Assembly (NCBI RefSeq): GCF_043195095.1
Contig: NZ_JBAFWN010000008.1
Origin: NCEH01 sp043195095
GTDB lineage: Bacteria; Pseudomonadota; Alphaproteobacteria; Rhizobiales; Xanthobacteraceae
Length of the DNA: 64,000 nucleotides
Reading direction: 5' to 3' (one strand)
The stretch's first letter is position 1; each line of letters starts with the position of its first letter. Positions 53,148-60,735 of this stretch are shown piece after piece. The notes beneath the pieces are model-generated. The model saw only the letters and a list, made by a program, of their open reading frames with translations. It searched no databases and was not told the DNA's origin. Made by a program: the position numbers and the translations under genes.

Positions 53148-54755
53148 TCACATGCGGAACACGCCGAAGCGCGTCTCCCTGTCCGGCGCATTGAGCGCGG
53201 CGGAGAGCGCGAGCGCCAGCACCATGCGGGTGTCGGCGGGGTCGATCACCCCGTCGTCCCAGATCCGCGCGGACGAATAATACGGGTGGCCCTGGCGGTC
53301 GTATTGGGCCTGGATCGGCGCCTTGAAGGCGGCCTCCTCCTCCGCCGGCCAGGTGCCGCCCTTGCCCTCGATGCCGTCGCGCTTCACCTGGGCGAGCACG
53401 TTCGCCGCCTGCTCCCCGCCCATCACCGAGATGCGGGCATTGGGCCACATCCACAGGAAGCGCGGATCGTACGCGCGCCCGCACATGCCGTAGTTTCCGG
53501 CGCCGAAGGAATTGCCGATCACCACCGTGAATTTCGGCACGCTGGCGCAGGAGACCGCGTTCACCAGCTTGGCGCCGTCCTTGGCGATGCCGCCGGCCTC
53601 GTATTTGCGGCCCACCATGAAGCCGGTGATGTTCTGCAGGAACACCAGCGGGATATTGCGCTGGCAGCACAATTCCACGAAATGCGCGCCCTTCAGCGCG
53701 CTCTCGGAAAACAGGATGCCGTTATTGGCGATGATGCCCACGGGATAGCCGAAGATGCGGGCAAAGCCCGTCACCAAGGTCTGGCCATAGAGCGGCTTGA
53801 ACTCGTCGAACTCGGAGCCGTCGACGATGCGGGCGATGATCTGGCGCACGTCGAACGGCTTCTTGGGGTCTTCCGAGACGATGCCGTAGATCTCTTCCGC
53901 ATCATAGAGCGGCGCCTTGGGCGGGCGGATGTCGAGGTCGTGCCGCTTCATAAGGTTGAGATCGCCGATGATGGTGCGGGCGATGCCGAGCGCGTGGGCG
54001 TCGTTCTCCGCCATATGATCGGCGACACCGGAGACGCGGGTGTGCACGTCCGCCCCGCCCAGTTCCTCGGCGGTCACCACCTCGCCGGTCGCGGCCTTCA
54101 CCAGCGGCGGGCCGCCGAGGAAGATGGTGGCCTGATTCTTCACCATGATGGACTGGTCCGCCATGGCCGGCACATAGGCGCCGCCGGCGGTGCAGGAGCC
54201 CATGACCACCGCCACCTGGGCGATGCCCTCGGCGGACATATTGGCCTGGTTGAAGAAGATGCGGCCGAAATGCTCGCGGTCGGGGAACACTTCGTCCTGG
54301 TTGGGCAGGTTCGCGCCACCGCTGTCCACGAGATAGACGCAAGGCAGGTGATTTTCCCGCGCGATGGCCTGGGCGCGCAGGTGCTTCTTCACCGTCATGG
54401 GGAAATAGGTGCCGCCCTTCACCGTCGCGTCATTGGCGACGATCATGCATTCGCGGCCCGAGACCCGGCCGATGCCGGTGATGATGCCGGCGGCGGGCAC
54501 ATCGCCGCCGTACATGTCATAGGCGGCGAGCTGGCTGAGTTCGAGAAAGGGCGAGCCGGTGTCCAGCAGGGTGCGGATGCGGTCGCGCGGCAGCAGCTTG
54601 CCCCGCTTCAGATGGCGCTCGCGCGCGACGTCCCCGCCGCCTTGGGAGATGCGCTCAACCTTCTCGCGCAAATCGCTGACGCTGGCGAACAGCGCGGCGC
54701 GATTGCGCTGATAGGCTTCGGAGCGGCGGTCCACCGCATCCTCGATGATTGCCAT
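53148..54755 (-). CDS. Methylcrotonyl-CoA carboxylase carboxyltransferase subunit
   Basis: Beta subunit, 535 residues, crotonase-like double domain that moves CO2 from biotin to the acyl-CoA. ERISQGGGDVARERHLKRGKLLPRDRI near the N-terminus, SGGANLPNQDEVFPDREHFG and the C-terminal WPNARISVMGGEQAA are typical of MccB. The typical VGSCTAGGAYVPAM glycine-rich turn is present. First metabolic gene of the cluster. Isovaleryl-CoA dehydrogenase, which usually precedes it, is not in the window. A TetR gene lies upstream with matching operator-like sites before both genes. Confidence 0.94.
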   Translation of the reverse strand: MAIIEDAVDRRSEAYQRNRAALFASVSDLREKVERISQGGGDVARERHLKRGKLLPRDRIRTLLDTGSPFLELSQLAAYDMYGGDVPAAGIITGIGRVSGRECMIVANDATVKGGTYFPMTVKKHLRAQAIARENHLPCVYLVDSGGANLPNQDEVFPDREHFGRIFFNQANMSAEGIAQVAVVMGSCTAGGAYVPAMADQSIMVKNQATIFLGGPPLVKAATGEVVTAEELGGADVHTRVSGVADHMAENDAHALGIARTIIGDLNLMKRHDLDIRPPKAPLYDAEEIYGIVSEDPKKPFDVRQIIARIVDGSEFDEFKPLYGQTLVTGFARIFGYPVGIIANNGILFSESALKGAHFVELCCQRNIPLVFLQNITGFMVGRKYEAGGIAKDGAKLVNAVSCASVPKFTVVIGNSFGAGNYGMCGRAYDPRFLWMWPNARISVMGGEQAANVLAQVKRDGIEGKGGTWPAEEEAAFKAPIQAQYDRQGHPYYSSARIWDDGVIDPADTRMVLALALSAALNAPDRETRFGVFRM

Positions 54756-54868
54756 GAGGCCTCACCCCTGAGTGTCGATTGCGGAAGGACGCACGCCCGA
54801 ATCCCGCGCCGGAAAGGCGGGCGGGCCCTCGAACCATGTTTCCTCCCATGCCGCTCGCGGTCGGCTTA

Positions 54869-54885
54869 GAAACGATCGTACGTTT
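54869..54885. promoter_or_regulatory. Candidate TetR operator upstream of mccB
   Basis: GAAACGATCGTACGTTT lies between the TetR stop and the mccB start, about 114 bases before the latter. It contains the palindromes ACGATCGT and CGTACG. A closely related sequence (14 of 16 bases) sits upstream of the tetR gene itself, in the opposite orientation. Confidence 0.5.
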
Positions 54886-54909
54886 TTTTATGAGAACCGC
54901 AAGGGCAAA

Positions 54910-55590
54910 TCAGGCGCGCGCCTTGCGCTTGGCGCGGGCGGGCGGCACCTCTGCCGCAAGGCGCGGCGCTTCCAGAGCCGCCGCCGGCGCCTGCGGTGCG
55001 CCCGGCGCGACGCCTTGGGTGACGAGATCGCCATAAATGCCCACCAGATCGTCCTGGCTCAGCCGCCCATCGGGCCGGTACCACATGCAGATTCCGGTGA
55101 GCATGGAGATGATGGCGTAGGTGGAGACCCTCGGCTCGCTCACGCGGAACACGCCCTGCGCCGCCCCCTCGCGCAGGATCTGTTCCAGCAGCCCTTCGTA
55201 GCTGCGCCGCATCTCGACCACGACGGCTCGGTGCTCGTCGTCCAGCGAGCGGATTTCCATGTTGGCGATGAAGACATGGGCGCGCCGCGTCATGTGATAG
55301 CGCAGGTGAAAGCCCGTGAAAGCCCGCAGGCGCTCCAGCGGATCATCCAGCCCTTCCAGGGCCTCCCGCGCCCGGGCGATCAGGTCTTCCATGTGATCGC
55401 GCACGATGTCGAACAGCAGGCTCTGCTTGTTCTCGAAATACTTGTACAGCGAGCCGGACTGGAGCCCCACCTCGGCGGCGAGCTGCCGCAGGCTCATGGC
55501 CTCGTAGCCGTGCTTGTAGATCAGCAGCACCCCCGCCTGGCGGATTGCATGGGCGGTGCGGGCACCGTTGGAACCGACTGTACGCGCCAT
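54910..55590 (-). CDS. TetR/AcrR-family transcriptional regulator
   Basis: A 226-residue regulator. The N-terminal helix-turn-helix is LRQLAAEVGLQSGSLYKYFENKQSLLFDI at about residues 33-61. A helical ligand domain with MTRRAHVFIANMEIRSLDDEHRAVVVEMRR resembles TetR proteins sensing acyl-CoAs or fatty acids. A basic Ala/Pro tail (EVPPARAKRKARA) is extra. It is upstream of and codirectional with the leucine-catabolic genes, and operator-like sequences are found before both, so it probably represses them. The ligand (an acyl-CoA of the pathway) is inferred. The start at 55590 follows an AGAAGAAG sequence. Confidence 0.9.
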   Translation of the reverse strand: MARTVGSNGARTAHAIRQAGVLLIYKHGYEAMSLRQLAAEVGLQSGSLYKYFENKQSLLFDIVRDHMEDLIARAREALEGLDDPLERLRAFTGFHLRYHMTRRAHVFIANMEIRSLDDEHRAVVVEMRRSYEGLLEQILREGAAQGVFRVSEPRVSTYAIISMLTGICMWYRPDGRLSQDDLVGIYGDLVTQGVAPGAPQAPAAALEAPRLAAEVPPARAKRKARA

Positions 55591-55742
55591 CTTCTTCTCA
55601 ATTTGCGATCGCGCTCTTTGGCGCGCGAGCCTTGGGTGATGGATGCGGCCGCCGACCCCGGCGCCCGACCTAGAGTGGGCGCAGCGCGGCGGCGGCGCAA
55701 GACGCAAGCGGCCAAAAATGACCTTGACCGGGAGAGAAAAAG

Positions 55743-55758
55743 AACGTTCGATTGTTTC
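55743..55758. promoter_or_regulatory. Candidate TetR operator upstream of tetR
   Basis: Read on the minus strand, GAAACAATCGAACGTT, then CTTTTT. It matches the site before mccB at 14 of 16 core positions, plus a following T-run in both. It lies about 155 bases upstream of the tetR start and 85 bases past the stop (55856) of the fusion gene on the same strand. Autoregulation is the likely meaning. Confidence 0.5.
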
Positions 55759-55855
55759 CAGATAACCCGACGGAATGATCGGGAACCGCGCGCCACGCCA
55801 GCCGAGACGGCCGCCATTATGGGAGAGAAAGCATGACCCGCGCACGGACGCGCCT

Positions 55856-57481
55856 TCAATCTTTCTGCATCAATATGGCATGGGATGCCCGGCCGCTGTA
55901 GTGGACCCATCCCTCGTCGTCGATGAAACCTGTATCGCCAAGAATATAATAGTCGCCACCGAACTCAAATCGCATCCTCGTCCTGGCATCATCCTTGAAA
56001 TAGGACCGGAACCAGAACAGGGGCGAGCGTTCCACGTCGACGGCCAGGATGCCTTCGGCGCCGGCAGGCAGTTCGGCGCCATGCTTGTCCAGCACCGCAA
56101 GCGCGAAGCCGGGCATGACGCGGCCGACCGAGGACCGCCGCGAGGCGGCAGGGTCGCGGGGATCGTATTTCATCCCCACGATCATCCCGGTCTCGCGGTG
56201 TCCATATTGGTTGATCAGCGGCACCTCGAGCTTCTGCGTGACCCAGGAAATGACGTCGGGCGGCAGCGGTTCGCCGCCCACCGTGACCGTCCGGATGGCG
56301 AAGGGGGAGGTGGCATCGTTCGGATCGCCGCGCCGCCACGCCTTGATCTGGGAGGGGGCCGCCGTGAGGTTGGTGACGCGGAACTTCGACAGCACGCGAT
56401 AGCCCTGCGACACATCATAAGGTCCATCGCAGAACAAAATAGAACAGCCAATCAGGAGCGGGCCGATGAGACCGTAATAGATGCCGTATTCCCAGCCCTG
56501 GTCGGCCATGTTCCAATAGACATCGTCGTCGCGGACATCCATGCCGATCCGCATATATTGCTCGATCGCCGCCAATGCCCGCACCGGCGTCAGAAGACCG
56601 AGCCGGGCCTCCACGAAGCTTGGAGCATAAGTCATGATGAAGGGGTCGTTGGCACCGTAGGTTTCCACCCCTTCGAGCGGCTCGGATGCATAGATGGACG
56701 ACCAGAACTGGGTGACCTTGCCGTCGATCCGGTTGATCTGGTCGCCCTCGATCAGACAGACGAAGGTCTTCTCGTTGATGTAGCGGGAGGCGCGATCAAT
56801 GAGGAACCGGTTCGCGACCACGGCCTTGACGCCACCGGCCTTCAGCCGGGCTTCGACGGCCGCGGGCGAATAGGTGGAGAAGAGCGGCATGTAGACCGCC
56901 CCGATCCGCCAGATGGCAAGCGCCGTGATGACCAGTTCCATGCCCTTGGGCAAAAGGACGGCGACCCGGTCGCCCTTCCTGATGCCCGCCGCCGCCAAGA
57001 CACGGGCAAATCGAGATGAATATTCCGCGAGCTTGCCAAAGCTCAATTCAGAGGTCTGGCCCGAGACGGTCTCGTGGATCATCGCGGGATGGGCGCGTTT
57101 TACGGCCAGGTGCCGGTCGCACAGCAGGTGCGCCAGGGGGATCTTGCTGCCGCTGTACCGGTCCGGATGCGCCGCCGGGCGGGCGCCGGTCTCGGCCACG
57201 GGAAGATGGGAGGCGACATGAGCTTTGCCGGTCACGAACTTCGAGAAGAAGCCACCAAGGGAATAGCATCGCTCGCGGGGATCATAGGCCAGCAAGGTCT
57301 CGAACACCAAGGTCGTCGCCAGGCGGTGGGCGGTGGCCTTCGATAACCCGGTCCCCTGGATCAGCTCGGCGAGGCGCACCGGGTGCGGGGCGGCATTGGC
57401 CACCACCCGCAGCACCGAAATGGCGCGCCCGAGGCTTTGCGCGCCCTTGGGCGCGGCCGGATCAAGTTCGTCATCGCTCAT
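55856..57481 (-). CDS. IclR-type HTH fused to a truncated, probably inactive acyl-CoA synthetase domain
   Basis: A 541-residue chimera in one uninterrupted frame. Residues about 14-80 are an IclR winged helix-turn-helix (SLGRAISVLRVV...LAELIQGTGLSKATAHRLATTLVFETLL...RCYSLGGFFSKF). Instead of the IclR effector domain, residues about 112-541 are an AMP-binding synthetase large domain: LSFGKLAEYSSRFARVL, KGDRVAVLLPKGMEL, VYWNMADQGWEYGIYYGLIGPLL, TVGGEPLPPDV and YILGDTGFIDDEGW. The ATP P-loop (YTSGTTGxPKG) is replaced at 285-297 by YAPSFVEARLGLL, YGQTE reads YGHRE, and the protein stops at the hinge (GRASHAILMQKD), so the C-terminal lid with its catalytic lysine is absent. Ligase activity is unlikely. 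Codon use is less GC-rich than its neighbours. It is divergent from the livG gene, with two dyads in between. It is a decaying hybrid or a regulator with a reused ligase pocket. Confidence 0.75.
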   Translation of the reverse strand: MSDDELDPAAPKGAQSLGRAISVLRVVANAAPHPVRLAELIQGTGLSKATAHRLATTLVFETLLAYDPRERCYSLGGFFSKFVTGKAHVASHLPVAETGARPAAHPDRYSGSKIPLAHLLCDRHLAVKRAHPAMIHETVSGQTSELSFGKLAEYSSRFARVLAAAGIRKGDRVAVLLPKGMELVITALAIWRIGAVYMPLFSTYSPAAVEARLKAGGVKAVVANRFLIDRASRYINEKTFVCLIEGDQINRIDGKVTQFWSSIYASEPLEGVETYGANDPFIMTYAPSFVEARLGLLTPVRALAAIEQYMRIGMDVRDDDVYWNMADQGWEYGIYYGLIGPLLIGCSILFCDGPYDVSQGYRVLSKFRVTNLTAAPSQIKAWRRGDPNDATSPFAIRTVTVGGEPLPPDVISWVTQKLEVPLINQYGHRETGMIVGMKYDPRDPAASRRSSVGRVMPGFALAVLDKHGAELPAGAEGILAVDVERSPLFWFRSYFKDDARTRMRFEFGGDYYILGDTGFIDDEGWVHYSGRASHAILMQKD

Positions 57482-57484
57482 GTC

Positions 57485-57496
57485 CTACAATGTGAG
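57485..57496. promoter_or_regulatory. ACAATGT dyad, site 1
   Basis: CTACAATGTGAG lies four bases upstream of the fusion gene start. The CNACA-A-TGTGAG symmetry resembles operators of IclR-family regulators. A second copy is centred 104 bp away, about ten helical turns. Confidence 0.45.
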
Positions 57497-57586
57497 ACAA
57501 AAAGCGCCCCACCGCAATATTTCGGACCGTGACACGCGATCACCCTTGAAAGAACCGAACGCTCGCTAGATAATCAAACCAATTCA

Positions 57587-57603
57587 TCTCACAATGTGGG
57601 ATA
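57587..57603. promoter_or_regulatory. ACAATGT dyad, site 2
   Basis: TCTCACAATGTGGGATA has half-sites CTCACA and TGTGGG around a central A, ending 46 bases before the livG start. With site 1 it brackets the divergent promoter region of the fusion gene and the transport operon, as expected for a local IclR-type regulator. Confidence 0.5.
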
Positions 57604-57649
57604 TGGCCAAAGAAGCCAACCGCTCATATGCGGACTCCGGGAGGGGAAT

Positions 57650-58498
57650 ATGTCGACAGGCAAGGGTCCTGGCGCATCCGTCGCCGATTCGTCGCTGTTG
57701 AATGTCGATGGCATTTCGCTGCGCTTTGGCGGACTGAAAGCGCTGAGCAATGTCGGGTTTTCCGTCCGCAGCGGCGAATTGTTCTCGGTCATCGGGCCGA
57801 ACGGAGCGGGGAAGACCTCGCTGCTGAACTGCATTTCCGGGCGCTACTCGCCCCAGGAAGGCAGGATCTCGTTCGACGGACAGGACATCACGCGCCTCAA
57901 GCCCAACAAGCGCGCCGCCGCCGGCATCGGCCGCACGTTCCAGAACCTCGCGCTGTTCCACCACATGAGCGTGCTCGACAACATCATGGTCGGCCGCCAC
58001 CATCTGCTGAAGAACAATCTGTTCACCGGCGCGATCTATTGGATCGGCGGCGCGCAGAAGGAAGAATTGGAGCATCGCAAGGCGGTCGAGGATGTCATCG
58101 ACTTTCTCGAAATCCAGCACGTGCGCAAGGCCACCGCCGGCACGCTCTCCTACGGCCTGCGCAAGCGCGTGGAACTGGCGCGCGCCGTCGCCCTGCAGCC
58201 CAAGCTGATCCTGCTCGACGAGCCCATGGCCGGCATGAACCTCGAAGAGAAAGAGGACATGGCCCGCTACATCGTCGATCTCAACGAAGAATGGGGCATG
58301 ACGATCATCATGATCGAGCATGACATGGGCGTGGTCATGGACATTTCCCACCGCGTGATGGTGCTCGATTTCGGCCGCAAGATCGCCGAGGGCCTGCCCG
58401 CCGATGTGCTCGCCAATCCCAATGTCCGCAAGGCCTATCTGGGCGAGGAGGACCTCGTCGTCGAAGATGCGCCCGTTCTCCAGGCCGTATCCGCGTGA
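57650..58498 (+). CDS. Branched-chain-type ABC transporter ATP-binding protein (LivG-like)
   Basis: ABC ATPase of 282 residues. Walker A is IGPNGAGKTSLLN (about 48-60), the LivG-type signature is LSYGLRKRVELARAV, and Walker B is LILLDEPMAGMN. IGRTFQNLALFHHMSVLDNIMVGRHH is the classic LivG Q-loop region. The insert ...NNLFTGAIYWIGGAQKEE... is common in HAAT-family ATPases. A textbook GGGAGGGG ribosome-binding site precedes the ATG at 57650. First gene of an operon with a CoA ligase, two permeases and a binding protein. The substrate is probably a carboxylate rather than an amino acid, given the ligase (inference). Confidence 0.92.
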   Translation: MSTGKGPGASVADSSLLNVDGISLRFGGLKALSNVGFSVRSGELFSVIGPNGAGKTSLLNCISGRYSPQEGRISFDGQDITRLKPNKRAAAGIGRTFQNLALFHHMSVLDNIMVGRHHLLKNNLFTGAIYWIGGAQKEELEHRKAVEDVIDFLEIQHVRKATAGTLSYGLRKRVELARAVALQPKLILLDEPMAGMNLEEKEDMARYIVDLNEEWGMTIIMIEHDMGVVMDISHRVMVLDFGRKIAEGLPADVLANPNVRKAYLGEEDLVVEDAPVLQAVSA

Positions 58499-58505
58499 GG
58501 CAGCC

Positions 58506-60464
58506 ATGAGCGTGAATACCCCCGCCTCCGCTTTGCCCGACGTGGCGATCTACGACACGTTCCCCAAGCTGCTCGCGCTCAATGCGCGCCAGCACCCCAC
58601 GGATACCTGGCTGCGCGAGAAAGATCTCGGCATCTGGAATGCCTATACCTGGCAGCAGGTGAATGCGCGCGTGCAGAACATGGCGCTCGGCCTGATCGAC
58701 CTTGGGGTCGCGCGCGGCGACGTGATCTCGCTGCTCGGCGACAACCGGCCGGAATGGCTGATGGGCGAAATCGCCATCCATGCGGTGGGCGGGCAATCGC
58801 TCGGCATCTATCGCGATGCGCTGGCGGACGAGGTCGCCTATCTCGTCACCTATGCGGACGTGGCGGTCCTGTTCGCCGAGGACGAGGAGCAGGTGGACAA
58901 GCTGCTCCAGCTGGAAGACCGCATCCCCACGGTGCGGCACATCATCTATTCCGACCCGCGCGGGCTGCGTAAGTATGAGGATGCCCGCCTGGTCTCCCTG
59001 GCGGATCTGGAAGCGCTCGGCGCCGCGCGCGCGGCGGCGGAGCCGCAAGCCTACCAGCGGCTCGTGGACCAGGGCTCCGGCGCCGACGTGGCGATCTTGT
59101 GCACCACCTCGGGCACCACGTCCCATCCCAAGCTCGCCATGCTCACAGGCGGCGCCGTGCTGCGCCATTGCGCGGCTTATCTCGCCGCCGACATGCGCGG
59201 GCCGGACGATGAATATGTCTCCGTGCTCCAGATGCCCTGGATCATGGAGCAGATCTACGCGTTCGGTCAGGCCCTGCTCTCCCGCATGAAGGTGAACTTC
59301 GTCGAGGAGCCGGAAACCACCATGGCCGACATGCGCGAGATCGGCCCCACCTTCGTGCTGTTCGCCCCGCGCGTGTGGGAGCAGATCGCCGCCGACGTGC
59401 GCGCGCGCATGATGGATGCCTCCGTGCTGAAGCGGGCGATGTTCGACTTCGGCATGAAGATCGGCCTTGCGGCGCTCGATCGCGGGCAGCGCTCCGCGTT
59501 CGCGGACTTCATCCTGTTCCGGGCGCTGCGCGACCGCCTGGGCTTCTCGCACCTGAAATCGGCGGCCACCGGCGGGGCGGCCCTGGGGCCGGATACGTTC
59601 CGCTTCTTCCTCGCGCTCGGCGTGCCCATGCGCCAGCTCTACGGCCAGACGGAACTGCTGGGCGCCTATACCATCCACACCGCCAGCGACGTGGATTTCG
59701 ACACGGTCGGCGTGCCGATGAACGGCGTGGAAATCCGCATCGACGATCCCGATCCCAACGGCCTGGGCGAAATCGTCACCCGCCACGGCAATACATTCAC
59801 CGGCTATTACAACAACCCGGAAGAAAGCGCGAAGTCGTTCGTGGACGGCGGCTGGATGCGCACCGGCGATGCCGGCTTCGTCAATCCGCGCGGCCATCTG
59901 GTGGTGATCGACCGCGTGCGCGACATGGCGCAGACCGCCCATGGCGATCGCTTCTCGCCGCAATATATCGAGAACAAGCTGAAGTTCTCGCCCTATGTGG
60001 CGGAAGCGGTGATCCTGGGCGATGGGCGCGAGCATCTCGCCGCCATGATCTGCATCCGCTTCCCCATCGTCTCCAAATGGGCGGAGAAGAACCGCATCTC
60101 GTTCACCACCTATACCGATCTCTCCGCCAAGCAGGAGGTGACGGACATGCTCCGCCGCGAGGTGGAGCAGGTGAACAAGACCTTGCCCGAGAAGCAGCGC
60201 ATCTCGAAATTCCTGCTGCTCTACAAGGAATTGGATGCGGACGACGGCGAGCTGACGCGCACCCGCAAGGTGCGGCGCGGGGTCATCAACGAGCGCTATG
60301 GCGAGATCATCGACGCCATGTATCGCGGCGATCCGAACATCGACGTGGACACCACCATCGCCTTCCAGGATGGCACCAAGCAGCGCATCCGCACCACGCT
60401 CAAGGTGGTCGACCTGAAGCTCGCGCCCCCCGCCGCCGGTTCGAGCAAGAAGAGGGCCGCGTGA
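58506..60464 (+). CDS. AMP-dependent acyl-CoA synthetase, long-chain type, within a transport operon
   Basis: Complete ANL-superfamily ligase of 652 residues. The ATP loop is ILCTTSGTTSHPKLAML at about 197-213, the acyl/AMP segment is LYGQTELLGAY, the GDAG motif is in MRTGDAGFVNPRGHLVVIDRVRD, and the C-terminal lid is present (KFLLLYKELDADDGELTRTRKVRR). It thus contrasts with the truncated domain in the divergent fusion protein and is of a different subgroup (long-chain FadD/LACS-like). Lying seven bases after livG and before the permeases, it probably activates the imported acid to its CoA thioester. The substrate is unknown. Confidence 0.92.
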   Translation: MSVNTPASALPDVAIYDTFPKLLALNARQHPTDTWLREKDLGIWNAYTWQQVNARVQNMALGLIDLGVARGDVISLLGDNRPEWLMGEIAIHAVGGQSLGIYRDALADEVAYLVTYADVAVLFAEDEEQVDKLLQLEDRIPTVRHIIYSDPRGLRKYEDARLVSLADLEALGAARAAAEPQAYQRLVDQGSGADVAILCTTSGTTSHPKLAMLTGGAVLRHCAAYLAADMRGPDDEYVSVLQMPWIMEQIYAFGQALLSRMKVNFVEEPETTMADMREIGPTFVLFAPRVWEQIAADVRARMMDASVLKRAMFDFGMKIGLAALDRGQRSAFADFILFRALRDRLGFSHLKSAATGGAALGPDTFRFFLALGVPMRQLYGQTELLGAYTIHTASDVDFDTVGVPMNGVEIRIDDPDPNGLGEIVTRHGNTFTGYYNNPEESAKSFVDGGWMRTGDAGFVNPRGHLVVIDRVRDMAQTAHGDRFSPQYIENKLKFSPYVAEAVILGDGREHLAAMICIRFPIVSKWAEKNRISFTTYTDLSAKQEVTDMLRREVEQVNKTLPEKQRISKFLLLYKELDADDGELTRTRKVRRGVINERYGEIIDAMYRGDPNIDVDTTIAFQDGTKQRIRTTLKVVDLKLAPPAAGSSKKRAA

Positions 60465-60511
60465 TGGAGACGGCGACGCCCCGCAGCGCAACGCCCAACC
60501 CCAGGCGGCGC

Positions 60512-60717
60512 CATACCCCCCACCCCAACCCTCCCCCGCAAGGGGGGAGGGAGCTTGAGCGCATCCGACGGCAGCGCTCAGTCCAGCGCGGCATAACTCC
60601 CTCTCCCGCGTGCGGGGGAGGGTTGGGGAGGGGGCCCTCGCCGGCCTCTGCCCCGAGCGCCGCTCGCTCTTCCGCGTCCTTCCCCCTCCCCACCCTCCCC
60701 CGCACGCGGGAGAGGGC
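60512..60717. repeat. Palindromic repeats inside the liv-type operon
   Basis: Three units at 60512-60552, 60598-60635 and 60679-60717 of the CCCTCCCCCGC(A/G)(A/C)GGGGGGAGGG type fill the 271-bp gap between the ligase and the first permease. There is no gene. The gap may carry mRNA stems that set unequal expression, since the genes either side otherwise form one operon. Confidence 0.82.
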
Positions 60718-60735
60718 TTTTGCGGGCGCACGGCA

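Noticed and set aside
54881..54888. T-run as part of an intrinsic terminator
   Set aside because: No stable GC stem precedes it on the plus strand, and on the minus strand, where the flanking genes lie, it would be an A-run. It fits better as part of the operator-like sequence.
55856..57481. Plain annotation as an active acyl-CoA synthetase or as an IclR regulator
   Set aside because: The ATP loop and the C-terminal lid are missing, which excludes a normal ligase. The IclR effector domain is absent, which excludes a normal IclR protein.
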